DNA of 50,219 nt from Clostridia bacterium. GTDB taxonomy: Bacteria > Bacillota > Clostridia > Christensenellales > CAG-138. Where the stretch lies: NCBI GenBank assembly GCA_017438865.1, contig JAFRUN010000001.1:1-50219 (forward strand). Direction: 5' to 3'. The translations under genes were made by a program, and so were the position numbers. A model generated the notes under the pieces. The model made no database searches, had not been told where the DNA came from, and saw nothing but the letters and a program-made list of their open reading frames with translations. This document shows positions 15,330 through 23,872 of this stretch, one piece after another (position 1 is the stretch's first letter; the number at the start of each line of letters is the position of its first letter).

Positions 15330-16358
15330 ATGATCGGCATGAATATCAAACAACTGAGACAGGAAAAACATATCAAGCAGGACACCCTTGCGGACGCCGT
15401 CGGCGTTTCCGCGCAGGCGGTATCGAAGTGGGAGACCGGCGCGAGCGAGCCGGACATTGCGCTTCTGCCGAAGCTCGCAAACTATTTCGGCGTCAGTATC
15501 GACGAGCTCTTTGAGGTGCCGCGCGCAGAGCACATGGAGCGCATTCAGAACATGATCTGGGACGAGCGCCGCATCAAGCCCGAGACCTTCGACCGTACCG
15601 TGCGGTATCTCGAAGGCATTTTGAAGGAGGATCCGAAGGATGCGGAAGCGCTTACCATGCTCGCCGAACTTTACAACCACCGCGCACACGGCGATCACGA
15701 GAATGCGTCCTATTATGCGGAGCGCGCGCTCGACGCCGACCCGGAGGACGAGAACAATGCATGGGCGGCATATCTTGAAGCGAACCATGCGCCGTGCGGC
15801 GACAACTGGCTCGACAACCACTTCTCCGTGATCCGCTTTATCCGCGCGTTCGTCGAAAAGCATCCGGACGACCGCTATGCAAAGATCATCCTTGCGGAGA
15901 ACCTGCTCGGCGATCACCGGCTCGACGAGGCGGAAGCCGCGATCGCGCAGATGAAGAAGGACGACGCATACCTCACTTACAGCGCAAAGCTGGCGTTTCT
16001 GAAGGGTGACCGCGAAGCGGCGCTGCAGCTCTGGGAAAAGGCGGCGAAAGACTATCCGAACCGCTGGCAGGCGACCGACGCCCTGGGCGAGGGATACCTT
16101 GCGCTGGGTATGTATGAGGAAGCGCTCGACGCGTTCGAGAAGAGCTTCACCATGCAGAGCGCGCCGCGCTATACCGACGGGCTCTTTGCAAGAGCGCAGG
16201 TGCATGAGGAGATCGGTGATTTCGAGGGCGCGATCGAGGATCGCAGACGCATCATCGAATGCCTTCGCACCGACTACGACACCACCGACGGCGAGAGCGT
16301 CGACGAGAACCTCCGCGAGATCGAGCGTCTCAAAACCCTGCTCGCAAAGCGAAAGTAA
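15330..16358 (+). CDS. XRE-family regulator with TPR repeats
   Basis: 342 residues. An N-terminal Cro/C1-type helix-turn-helix (about 4-60, with LADAVGVSAQAVSKWETG as the DNA-reading part) is followed by helical TPR-like repeats to the end, for example DALGEGYLALGMYEEALDAF and LFARAQVHEEIGDFEGAIED. Such proteins are cytoplasmic regulators whose TPR part often senses a peptide or partner protein. No neighbouring target or peptide gene is evident. ATG 15330 is preceded by AGGAGG 8 nt upstream. Confidence 0.85.
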   Translation: MIGMNIKQLRQEKHIKQDTLADAVGVSAQAVSKWETGASEPDIALLPKLANYFGVSIDELFEVPRAEHMERIQNMIWDERRIKPETFDRTVRYLEGILKEDPKDAEALTMLAELYNHRAHGDHENASYYAERALDADPEDENNAWAAYLEANHAPCGDNWLDNHFSVIRFIRAFVEKHPDDRYAKIILAENLLGDHRLDEAEAAIAQMKKDDAYLTYSAKLAFLKGDREAALQLWEKAAKDYPNRWQATDALGEGYLALGMYEEALDAFEKSFTMQSAPRYTDGLFARAQVHEEIGDFEGAIEDRRRIIECLRTDYDTTDGESVDENLREIERLKTLLAKRK

Positions 16359-16367
16359 GGAACAACA

Positions 16368-16395
16368 AAAAAGGATCTCCGCCGGAGGTCCTTTT
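16368..16395. terminator. Bidirectional terminator ending the large minus-strand gene run
   Basis: AAGGATCTCC/GGAGGTCCTT stem with A and T tracts, between the XRE-TPR gene and the convergent GNAT gene. Confidence 0.85.
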
Positions 16396-16397
16396 GC

Positions 16398-17027
16398 TTA
16401 TTCAAACAACTGTCCCGGAAGTTTTAATTTCTCCTTCGGCGGGAAGCCGGCGTCGAACGCTTCGGCATCGGCGGGATCCACATAATACCCCTGCGGCGTC
16501 TGATACACGCCGGTCACGTCTTTGAGATATCCGGGGATCAGCTCTTTGCACAGGAAGAACGAGTCGTCCTCGCCTTCTTCGAGATCGTGGTAGCGGATCC
16601 CGAAGTTCCGCGCGTAGTCGAAGCCGCTTTTGCCGTAAAAGCCGATGTTGCCCTCGAACAGCACGGCGCCGAAACCGAGCGCCTTTGCCCTTTCCAGCGA
16701 ATAATCCAAGAGCTTTTTACCGTATCCCTGCCGCTTCCGTTCCGGCGCAATGCCGATCGGTCCCATCGTCAGCACCTCGACGCATCTGCCGTCGTCGGCG
16801 TCGATGTGCGTTCGCATAAACATATTTTGCCCGATGAGTTCGCCGTCCAGCTCCATGACGAAATCAAGCTCCTTCACGAACGCCGGATCGTCGCGCAGCA
16901 CGTGGATAACGTAATGTTCGAGGCATCCCGGACGGTACACGTTCCAGAACGCTTCGCGCACAAGGTTCTCGACCGCGCGGAAGTCCGCTTCGGTCTCGGG
17001 ACGGATGATGAGGTCGGTTCGGTTCAT
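16398..17027 (-). CDS. GNAT family N-acetyltransferase, YhbS-like
   Basis: 209 residues with the acetyl-CoA loop PERKRQGYGKKLLDYSL (about 115-131) preceded by the beta-4 strand LTMGPIGIAP, and a family-typical C-terminal extension (FFLCKELIPGYLKDVTGVY). The substrate is unknown. The start codon at 17027 uses AAAGGAG that overlaps the stop region of the upstream gene, so the two are translationally close. It is the last gene of the fifteen-gene minus-strand run. Confidence 0.85.
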   Translation of the reverse strand: MNRTDLIIRPETEADFRAVENLVREAFWNVYRPGCLEHYVIHVLRDDPAFVKELDFVMELDGELIGQNMFMRTHIDADDGRCVEVLTMGPIGIAPERKRQGYGKKLLDYSLERAKALGFGAVLFEGNIGFYGKSGFDYARNFGIRYHDLEEGEDDSFFLCKELIPGYLKDVTGVYQTPQGYYVDPADAEAFDAGFPPKEKLKLPGQLFE

Positions 17028-17037
17028 ATGCTCTCCT

Positions 17038-18738
17038 TTATCGGAAGTTATATGCCGTCAGGATGGGCTCGCGCCCCTCGCTCCGGTCGCGATAGTATTC
17101 GTACAGACTGACGCCCAAAAACGAGCCGGAGATGTTTATGACGTTCGTATAGCCGTTTCCCCGCAGGATCCGCAGCGCGTAATAGCTGCGCTGCGAGGTG
17201 CGGCAGTGCAGGTACACGGGCACATCGCGCGGGATCTCCGTCATGCGGGAGCGGATCTGGGGGAGAGGGATGTTCTTTGCGCCTTTGAGATGTCCTGCGC
17301 GGTATTCCGATTCCTCGCGCACGTCGATGATGCACGCCCCGGATTCGACGAGGCGCCGGACCTCGCTCACATGGACCTGCGGCATCTCGCCCGAAAGGAC
17401 GTTCAGCCCGATCAGGGCGGCAAGATTAACGATATCTCTCGCCGTGCCGAACGCGGGGGAATAGCAAAGCTCCAGATCCTTAAGGTCTTCAAGCGTTCCG
17501 CCCTTCGTAAGGAGTGCGGCGATCACGTCGATGCGGCGCACGGCGTCGCCCTTTCCGATCGCCTGCGCGCCGAGAAGCCGCCCCCCCGGACGCTCGAACA
17601 GCAGCTTGAACGCCATATAATGGCTGTCCGGCATGATGCCGACCTTGTCGGGCGGCAGCGCGAACGCGAAATCAAAGGACAGCCCCGCCGCTGCCGCCGT
17701 CTTTTCATTCAGACCGGTCGCGGCGACGTTGAGATCAAAGAGCTTCAGGCAGCTCGAACCGAGCAGACCGCGGTTTTCCGCTTTTCTGCCGAGGATCGCA
17801 TCCGCTGCGTTGCGCGCCTGACGCTGTGCCGGTCCCGCCAGCGGAACGCGTCCGGGGCGACCGGTCAGAAGCGAAACGGTTTCCGTGACGTCGCCGACCG
17901 CAAAGATGTCCGGATCGCTTGTCTGCCCGTCGGGCGCGACGCGAATGCCGCGCGTTTCGCCGATCGAAAGCCCCGCTTCCGCGGCAAGGCGTGTTTCCGG
18001 CGCGACGCCGATCGCAAGCACCGTCGCGTCGACGCGTTCGGTATGCGTTTCGCCGTTGTGCACCGTTTCGATCTCGCCGTCGCGGATCGCGGAAACCGTG
18101 GTTGAAAGATGCAGTTCGACGTCGTGATCGAGCAGTTCCTTGTGCAGGATCTGCGCCATATCGAAGTCCAGCGGCGCCATGACCTGATCCGTCCCTTCGA
18201 TCAGGATTACCTCATAGCTCGCGTGTTTCAGGTTTTCCGCGGTCTCAAGTCCGATGAACCCGCCGCCCACGACCGCCACACGCTTTGCGTTCGTTTCCGT
18301 GAGCCGGCGTTTCAGGTTTACCGCGTCCGTGACGGTCTTGACCGTAAAGACGTTTTCGCCGTCCGCGCCTGCAATGGATGCGGGGCGCAGCGCCGCGGCG
18401 CCGGTTGCAAGGACCAGCTTGTCATAGGATTCCGTATCAGTCGTGCCGTCGTCCGTTTTTCGTACGGAGACCGTATGCGCCGCGCGGTCGACGGAAACGA
18501 CCTCCGCATTGACGTGCACGCGCACGTTAAACCGCTTTTCAAACGACGCCGGAGACGTCATCAGAAGACTCTCGCTGCTTTCGACGACGCCGCCGAGGTA
18601 GTACGGCAGACAGCAGTTGGAATAAGAAATATGCGGACCGCGCTCAAAGAGCACGATTTCCGCATGTTCGTCCAGCCGGCGCAAACGCGCAGCGACGCCC
18701 GCGCCGCCGGCCACGCCGCCTACGATCACGATTTTCAT
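17038..18738 (-). CDS. CoA-disulfide reductase-like FAD oxidoreductase fused to rhodanese
   Basis: 566 residues. The N-terminal two thirds is an FAD/NAD(P)H pyridine nucleotide-disulfide oxidoreductase: FAD motif IVIVGGVAGGAG at the start, NAD(P)H motif VAVVGGGFIGLETAENL near 155, FAD motif DIFAVGDV near 275, and a dimerisation domain to about 450. The redox cysteine is C42 in YSNCCLPYY, where the usual NCG is NCC. The C-terminal rhodanese domain (about 455-555) has the loop CRTSQR. The family reduces CoA disulfides, persulfides or polysulfide and links to thiol redox balance. It lies 33 nt after the C_GCAxxG protein gene. Confidence 0.9.
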   Translation of the reverse strand: MKIVIVGGVAGGAGVAARLRRLDEHAEIVLFERGPHISYSNCCLPYYLGGVVESSESLLMTSPASFEKRFNVRVHVNAEVVSVDRAAHTVSVRKTDDGTTDTESYDKLVLATGAAALRPASIAGADGENVFTVKTVTDAVNLKRRLTETNAKRVAVVGGGFIGLETAENLKHASYEVILIEGTDQVMAPLDFDMAQILHKELLDHDVELHLSTTVSAIRDGEIETVHNGETHTERVDATVLAIGVAPETRLAAEAGLSIGETRGIRVAPDGQTSDPDIFAVGDVTETVSLLTGRPGRVPLAGPAQRQARNAADAILGRKAENRGLLGSSCLKLFDLNVAATGLNEKTAAAAGLSFDFAFALPPDKVGIMPDSHYMAFKLLFERPGGRLLGAQAIGKGDAVRRIDVIAALLTKGGTLEDLKDLELCYSPAFGTARDIVNLAALIGLNVLSGEMPQVHVSEVRRLVESGACIIDVREESEYRAGHLKGAKNIPLPQIRSRMTEIPRDVPVYLHCRTSQRSYYALRILRGNGYTNVINISGSFLGVSLYEYYRDRSEGREPILTAYNFR

Positions 18739-18771
18739 ATGATTCCTCCCACCCCGAAGGACCGGGGCAAT

Positions 18772-19179
18772 TTACGATACAATATTGTGTTCACGTACAA
18801 ACCGGTCGAACAGATCCGCCGCACGCGCTACCGTGTCGATGCAGCGCACGCCCGGAACGAACGGAGCGGGCTTGATGTCGCGACAGTTCACGGAAGCGAA
18901 TTCCGCTTCGAACGCCTTGACGTATTCGCCGCACAGCGCGGAGAATCCGGACGTTGCGTGCGCGCGTTCCGTGATGCAGAGCTTTCCGAGCGCAGCGAGC
19001 GATCCCGCCAGCGCGCCGCAGGTGATGCCGCAGCCCGCGCCGCCGCCCCATGCGCCGACCAGCTTGACGTCCTCCGGCTTTACGTCAAGGCCGTATGCCG
19101 CAGCGATTGACTTAAGCAGCGTTTCCGCACAGTTGAAATCCTGTTCGAGATAGAACGATCTGACGTATTCCTTTACCAT
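18772..19179 (-). CDS. C_GCAxxG_C_C family redox protein
   Basis: 135 residues of the PF09719 family, named for its cysteine pattern. Visible elements are FNCAETLL near residue 16, AGCGITCGALAG near 50 and further cysteines at SALCGEY and VNCRDI. The function of the family is unknown, but the conserved cysteines suggest metal or redox binding. Being beside a thiol-disulfide reductase supports a redox role. ATG 19179 follows GGAGAAGG. Confidence 0.85.
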   Translation of the reverse strand: MVKEYVRSFYLEQDFNCAETLLKSIAAAYGLDVKPEDVKLVGAWGGGAGCGITCGALAGSLAALGKLCITERAHATSGFSALCGEYVKAFEAEFASVNCRDIKPAPFVPGVRCIDTVARAADLFDRFVREHNIVS

Positions 19180-19206
19180 GATTTCCTTCTCCGCCCTTCT
19201 GTATAC

Positions 19207-20046
19207 TCAAAACCCGAACGGGTATTCGTCGACCGTCCGGAACAGCAGCAGTTCGTGCAGACGGAAGACCGTTTCCGCGTCGCCGGTGAACGAAACCGTC
19301 CGCGGCGAGATCCGCTTTACGCCCGGAACGAGCGACGCCGTGTCCGCTCCCGCCGAGCAGAAATAGTCAATTTCCATCGTCAGCGGCTCCGTCAGCTTGA
19401 GAAGCTGCTTCCGATCCCGGTCGCGGAGCGCCCGCCGGACGCCCTGTTCGATCAGCTCCCGCGCGCGGACCGGATGGATCGAACGCGCGGAGAACCGCGA
19501 GATTCCCTCCTTTACGACGATGCCTTCGCAGTCCGGCAAAAACGCGTGCACCTCGTTCACCATCGCGCGATCGCCGATCACGGCAACCGTCGGAACGCCG
19601 TAATGCCCCGCGACCGCCGCGTTGAACACGGCTTCCGTATTCATGTTCAGCCCGTTCAGCCGCAGTCCGTGGATCTTCTTGCTGTTGAATGTGTGGTCCA
19701 GCACGCCGCCGACGGTCTGTCCGCCGCCCGCGTGCCCGAACAGCACCATGGCGTCGAAGCCGGTTTCGATCTCCTGCATCTGCAGACTCGGACGCATGGC
19801 GCCGCTGACGAGATCCGCCGCGGGATCGAGCTCGTCGAACAGCAGGTTTTCCATGTCCGCATGTCCTTCGCAGACGAGGATCTCTGTCGCGCCCTCCGCC
19901 TTTGCAGCGGCGATCGCGGCGTTCACGTCCTTCGTCAGCCGCCGGCGCGCAAGCTCGTAATCGCCCTTGCCGCGCAGCGTTTCGTTGTAGCTGACGACGC
20001 CCTCCATTCCTTCGATGTCCACCGAAATATAAACGCGCAAACTCAT
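19207..20046 (-). CDS. M55 family D-aminopeptidase (DppA-like)
   Basis: 279 residues matching the M55 zinc peptidases typified by Bacillus subtilis DppA, which forms a ring and removes N-terminal D-amino acids from peptides such as D-Ala-D-Ala. The metal-binding start SVDIEGMEGVV is present, with CEGHADMENLL and LFGHAGGG supplying further ligands and HTFNSKKIHGLRLNG in the middle. The start at ATG 20046 has GAGGAGG 6 nt upstream; a longer reading into the preceding gene is unlikely. Only 11 nt separate it from the M20 gene. It supports a peptide-like or D-residue-containing substrate for the pathway. Confidence 0.9.
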   Translation of the reverse strand: MSLRVYISVDIEGMEGVVSYNETLRGKGDYELARRRLTKDVNAAIAAAKAEGATEILVCEGHADMENLLFDELDPAADLVSGAMRPSLQMQEIETGFDAMVLFGHAGGGQTVGGVLDHTFNSKKIHGLRLNGLNMNTEAVFNAAVAGHYGVPTVAVIGDRAMVNEVHAFLPDCEGIVVKEGISRFSARSIHPVRARELIEQGVRRALRDRDRKQLLKLTEPLTMEIDYFCSAGADTASLVPGVKRISPRTVSFTGDAETVFRLHELLLFRTVDEYPFGF

Positions 20047-20057
20047 AATTCTCCTCC

Positions 20058-21257
20058 TCAGGCAGGACGGAGGGTTGTTTCCGCGGCGATCGCACATGCG
20101 GCGCGCACGCCCGTCAGGATACAATCCTCATTAAATATAACACGTTCGTTGTGCAAAGGCAATGCCGTTTCCGGACGTTCGCTGCGGCTGCCGACGCTGA
20201 CCTGCATGACCGGCGCAAACTGCGAAAACCACGCGAAGTCCTCGGAGCCCAGAGACGGCGTTTCGTATTCAAAGAACCGATCCGCGCCGAGCCGGTCCGA
20301 GATCGCCTTTCTTGCGTCCTCGAACATTGCGCGCGGCACGACCAGCGCAGGGACGCCTTTTTCATAGATCACCTCGGCGTCGGCGTTGTGCGCCATCGCC
20401 GTATGCCGCACGACGCGTTCGATCATGCCGGGCAAACGGTCGCGCAGTTCGGGATTGAACGAGCGGACCGTACCGGTCATCGTCACCTCGGACGGCGTCA
20501 CGTTGAACACGGTGCCGCCGTGGATCGTGCAAATCGACAGCACCAGCGGATCCGCCGGATGGTGTTCGCGCGCGACCATATCCTGCAGCGCGCCGACGAC
20601 GGCAGCCGAGGCGATGATCGGATCGACGGTCTTGTACGGGTGCGCCGCGTGACCGCCTTTGCCGATCACACGGATTCTGAGCGTGTCGCTCGCCGCGAGC
20701 GCATTGCCGCACTTTGCGCCGATCTTTCCGAGCGGAACGTCCGTTTTGACGTGGAACGCGAACATGTATTTCATGTCTGTTTCGCCGTCCATCAGTCCCG
20801 CCTCGATCGCGCGCTTTGCGCCGACAAGCGTTTCCTCGCCGCTCTGGAAGATGAACTTTACGCTGCCGCAGAGCCGGTCGCGCAGACGGTTCAGGACGAT
20901 TGCCGCGCCGAGCACGATCGTCGTGTTCAGGTCGTGACCGCAGGCGTGCATCAATCCGTCCCGCTCGGAGCGAAACGGCTCGTCCGTCTTTTCCGAAACC
21001 GGCAGCGCGTCGATGTCCGCACGCAGCGCAATGCGGCTGCCCGGATGCGCGCCTTCGACCGAGAAGGTCAGGCCGATCTTCTGATCTTTGATGATGTACT
21101 CCGGCTCGATCTCGTGCGCGACGAGCTTCTCTTTGATTCGCTCCGTCGTTTCGACCTCCTGAAGACCGATCTCGGGGAACCGGTGAAGCGTGCGTCGGAA
21201 CGCGATCAGCTCTTCCCGAAGAGCCGCGGCGGCCGCGTCGATGTCCTTTTGCTGCAT
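20058..21257 (-). CDS. M20 family amidohydrolase/peptidase
   Basis: 399 residues. The family includes hippurate, N-acyl-amino-acid and indole-acetyl-amino-acid hydrolases that need two metal ions. Visible are RRTLHRFPEIGLQE near the N-terminus, ALRADIDALPV and MHACGHDLNTT (metal ligands), FIFQSGEE (the catalytic glutamate region, where QPAEE is common), a dimerisation lid domain (GKGGHAAHPYKTVDP, about 185-290) and a closing LGSEDFAWFSQ. It probably cleaves an amide bond of an imported compound. It lies 15 nt after a creatininase-family gene. Confidence 0.9.
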   Translation of the reverse strand: MQQKDIDAAAAALREELIAFRRTLHRFPEIGLQEVETTERIKEKLVAHEIEPEYIIKDQKIGLTFSVEGAHPGSRIALRADIDALPVSEKTDEPFRSERDGLMHACGHDLNTTIVLGAAIVLNRLRDRLCGSVKFIFQSGEETLVGAKRAIEAGLMDGETDMKYMFAFHVKTDVPLGKIGAKCGNALAASDTLRIRVIGKGGHAAHPYKTVDPIIASAAVVGALQDMVAREHHPADPLVLSICTIHGGTVFNVTPSEVTMTGTVRSFNPELRDRLPGMIERVVRHTAMAHNADAEVIYEKGVPALVVPRAMFEDARKAISDRLGADRFFEYETPSLGSEDFAWFSQFAPVMQVSVGSRSERPETALPLHNERVIFNEDCILTGVRAACAIAAETTLRPA

Positions 21258-21272
21258 ATGCCGCCTTTCCCT

Positions 21273-22073
21273 TTACTGTCCCAGGAGGTTGTCGACCGTC
21301 CGGAACTTCGTCGCCAGCGCGGCAAGATAGTCGACCATGTCGTCAAACACCTTTTTGCCGATCTCCGCGCTGCCTTCCGCCTTGCCGAAGCAGCCCTGCG
21401 GGCAGTAGTCGTGCAGGCGGATGCCGTAAGGCGTCTTCAACCCGTTCAGCATGAAGCCGAAGCCGCTCGGGGAGAAGTCCAGCTCGCCGAGGCGCACGGT
21501 CTCGTTCAGCTCTCTACCGCCCTCGATCAGGTCGGTGCGCACCCACTCCGGACACAGATACATGCAAAGCGAGGTGCCCGGCTCGTTTCCGTGCATCAGC
21601 TTTTCCGCCGGATTGTCCAGATATTTTTTCGCAAATACGCGGGCAAGCTCGGTCGGCCACAGCGCCGGGAATACCCGGCCGTATTTGTCGCGGATCTTCG
21701 CCAGCGCCGCGTCGAGCGGGGGCTTGTTGGGATCGTGGTTGTTGACGAACACGATATGGGTGAAGCCGAGCTTCAACAGACTGTCGGTGATGTCGAACAG
21801 CAGAGCGGACAACGTTTCCGCCGAAATGGTAACGGTGCCGGGGAACCCCCAGAGCTTCTGCGATTCGCCGTATGGGATGACGGGCACGATCACGGCGTCG
21901 CATTTTACCGCCGCTTCCTCGCAAAGCCGCTGCGCCACAATATGGTCGTATCCGAGCGGCAGATGCCTGCCCTGACATTCCGTGGTCCCGATCGGTACCA
22001 GAACGACCGGATCCCGTTTGATTGCTTCCTCCGCTTCCACCCAGGTCATATGCGACAGATAGTATTTTTTCAT
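21273..22073 (-). CDS. Creatininase family protein (first copy)
   Basis: 266 residues of PF02633, metal-dependent amidohydrolases that include creatininase and pterin or riboflavin-pathway amidases. The typical VPIGTTECQGRHLPLGYD occurs near residue 27, with the glutamate and histidine ligands, and FVNNHDPNK near residue 107 takes the place of the usual NGHGGN. Although creatinine is possible, the family is broad. It is only about 32% like the second copy by eye, so the two are not recent duplicates. AAGGAG precedes ATG 22073, and 4 nt separate it from RraA-like 1. Confidence 0.88.
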   Translation of the reverse strand: MKKYYLSHMTWVEAEEAIKRDPVVLVPIGTTECQGRHLPLGYDHIVAQRLCEEAAVKCDAVIVPVIPYGESQKLWGFPGTVTISAETLSALLFDITDSLLKLGFTHIVFVNNHDPNKPPLDAALAKIRDKYGRVFPALWPTELARVFAKKYLDNPAEKLMHGNEPGTSLCMYLCPEWVRTDLIEGGRELNETVRLGELDFSPSGFGFMLNGLKTPYGIRLHDYCPQGCFGKAEGSAEIGKKVFDDMVDYLAALATKFRTVDNLLGQ

Positions 22074-22077
22074 GCCC

Positions 22078-22584
22078 TTACTCCTTTTTCTCTGTTTTGA
22101 TATGTCTGATGCACAGCACGCCGTCTCCGTCGGCGACGATCATATCGCCCGGGCAGACCGCCGCGCCGCCGCAGGAAACCGGCACGCCGATCTCTGCACG
22201 GGACGCCGCGTGCAGGAACACGGGGCGAATGCCGCGTGCAAAGACCGGAATGCCGACGGTCGCCTCCTCTGCCGGTTCAAACAGCAGTCCGTCAACAACG
22301 ATCCCCGCCGCGCCGCAAAGCGCGAGCGCTGCGCAGTCCTTTCGATCGAGGACCGCAAAAGTTTCATTGCCCCCCGCGGAGATGACGACGATATCGCCTG
22401 CGTTCACGCATTTTCCGAGCGCGGACACATATGCGTGATCGCCGGGATGCACGCGTGCAGTAACCGCCGGTCCGGCGATCCGGTCGACGGGACCGTTCGC
22501 AGCGATCCGCGCGTCCATGCCGCCGAACGGCGCAAAGACGTCGCAAAGCTCCGAAAGCGGCTTTGTTCCGAAGTCCTCTTTCAT
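22078..22584 (-). CDS. RraA-like protein 1 (lacks the Arg-Asp pair)
   Basis: 168 residues, the shortest of five RraA-fold proteins here. The fold is used by 4-hydroxy-4-methyl-2-oxoglutarate aldolase, by oxaloacetate decarboxylases and by the RNase E inhibitor RraA. The conserved NAGDIVVIS and PGDMIVADGDGVL segments are present. However, the position that normally reads DGxxRD, where the Asp holds the divalent metal, reads DGLLFEP. It may be a non-catalytic subunit or act on another substrate. ATG 22584 overlaps the stop of RraA-like 2 (ATGA) and has GGAGG 7 nt upstream. Confidence 0.85.
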   Translation of the reverse strand: MKEDFGTKPLSELCDVFAPFGGMDARIAANGPVDRIAGPAVTARVHPGDHAYVSALGKCVNAGDIVVISAGGNETFAVLDRKDCAALALCGAAGIVVDGLLFEPAEEATVGIPVFARGIRPVFLHAASRAEIGVPVSCGGAAVCPGDMIVADGDGVLCIRHIKTEKKE

Positions 22585-23171
22585 GCTTTTTCCTCCAATC
22601 TGGCGATCGTTTCATCGATCTCGGCAAAGGGGATTACGACGATCCCGCTGTCGTCGGCGACGACCAGATCGCCGGGATGCACGGCGACGCCGCCGCAGCT
22701 GATCGGAACGTTGATCGCGCCCGGACCGATGGCGCCGAAGAGCTTGGGATCCGCCGCGCGTCCGAAGAACGGGATCTGCAGGTCCAGCACGCCGTCGGTG
22801 TCGCGGAACGCGCCGTCGACAATGATGCCGGCGCATTTGCGCACGATGCAGATATAATAGGACAGCCGTTCGCCGATCACGGAAAGCGCGTCGCATCCGC
22901 CCGCGTCGGCGACGATCACGTCGCCGGGTTCCGCCGCATCGCCCACGCGCTGCAGCATCAGCGTGTCGCCCTGCCGTCCGTACACGGTGCAGGCAGGACC
23001 GACGACGCGCATGCCGGGCTTCAAGGGACGGATCGCGCCGTCCAGCACGCCGTCGCCGTTCCGAACGGCGGCGATGCGGCTTGCCGGAACAGCCCGCAGT
23101 CTTTCCGTTTGCTCCTTTGTCGGGCGGACGGGCATCGTATTGATTACGCCGTAAGTATAATATCGTTCCAT
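22581..23171 (-). CDS. RraA-like protein 2
   Basis: 196 residues. Complete RraA-like signature: PGDVIVADAGG near residue 83, then IIVDGAFRDTDG, which retains the Arg-Asp pair that binds metal and substrate in the aldolases, and HPGDLVVADDSGIVVIP near the end. A divalent-metal-dependent aldolase or decarboxylase is likely; the substrate is unknown. It starts 12 nt after RraA-like 3, with only a weak ribosome-binding site (CGGGGAAACGG). Its stop overlaps the next start, suggesting translational coupling. Confidence 0.88.
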   Translation of the reverse strand: MERYYTYGVINTMPVRPTKEQTERLRAVPASRIAAVRNGDGVLDGAIRPLKPGMRVVGPACTVYGRQGDTLMLQRVGDAAEPGDVIVADAGGCDALSVIGERLSYYICIVRKCAGIIVDGAFRDTDGVLDLQIPFFGRAADPKLFGAIGPGAINVPISCGGVAVHPGDLVVADDSGIVVIPFAEIDETIARLEEKA

Positions 23172-23183
23172 ACCGTTTCCCCG

Positions 23184-23855
23184 CTATTTCTCACGCCATT
23201 TGTCGATCTTCGGCTCGCAGCCGAACAGCTCCGTCATGGTAACGCCGGCGTCAAATTTCGGCTGCCAGGTGTTTTCCGTGCGGAGATGCGTGTCGGTCAT
23301 CGAAAGCACACGCGCAAGGTCCGTGCCGGGCACGACGGCAACGCCGTCGTCGTCGCCGACGACCAGATCGCCCGCATGGATCAGAAGTCCCGCGCAGGAG
23401 ATCTCGCCGTTGATCCGACGCGGTCCGTGCGTCTTGACGTACGCAAGCGCCGTTCCGCGGCAGAACACGGGAAAGCCGTCCGTGCGCCAGGCGCTTTGAT
23501 CGCGGACCTGCCCGTCGAGCACGACGCCCGCGATCCGCTTTGCCCGGATCGCACTCAGGATGCCGCGGTCGATCGAGGCGAGACCGGTTTTGCCGCCCGC
23601 CGCAATGACCAGCACGTCGCCGGGCTCCGCGGTTTCCATGGCTTCAAAAATGCTCTCCTTGTCGCCCGGCTCGCAGGCGACCGTGATCGCGCGTCCGCAG
23701 ACGTGCGTGCCGCGCGAGAGCGGATACACGCCGCGCAGGGTTCCGTATTTCGCCATCGCGTCGGAGATCTTCGCCGTGTCGTGGATCGAAAAGCCGGCAG
23801 CGATCGACGGATCGATCTTCGGCACGCACGTTTCGATCGTTTTTCGTTCCATCAT
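23184..23855 (-). CDS. RraA-like protein 3
   Basis: 223 residues with PGDVLVIAAGG, VVLDGQVRDQSA (Arg-Asp retained) and HAGDLVVGDDDGVAVVP, plus a 40-residue C-terminal extension beyond the fold core. The start at ATG 23855 is preferred because GGAGG lies 8 nt before it. An alternative GTG at 23876 would overlap the stop of the upstream creatininase gene by 4 nt and add seven residues. Function as for RraA-like 2: probably a metal-dependent lyase of unknown substrate. Confidence 0.86.
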   Translation of the reverse strand: MMERKTIETCVPKIDPSIAAGFSIHDTAKISDAMAKYGTLRGVYPLSRGTHVCGRAITVACEPGDKESIFEAMETAEPGDVLVIAAGGKTGLASIDRGILSAIRAKRIAGVVLDGQVRDQSAWRTDGFPVFCRGTALAYVKTHGPRRINGEISCAGLLIHAGDLVVGDDDGVAVVPGTDLARVLSMTDTHLRTENTWQPKFDAGVTMTELFGCEPKIDKWREK

Positions 23856-23872
23856 TCCGAAGTCCTCCGCGT

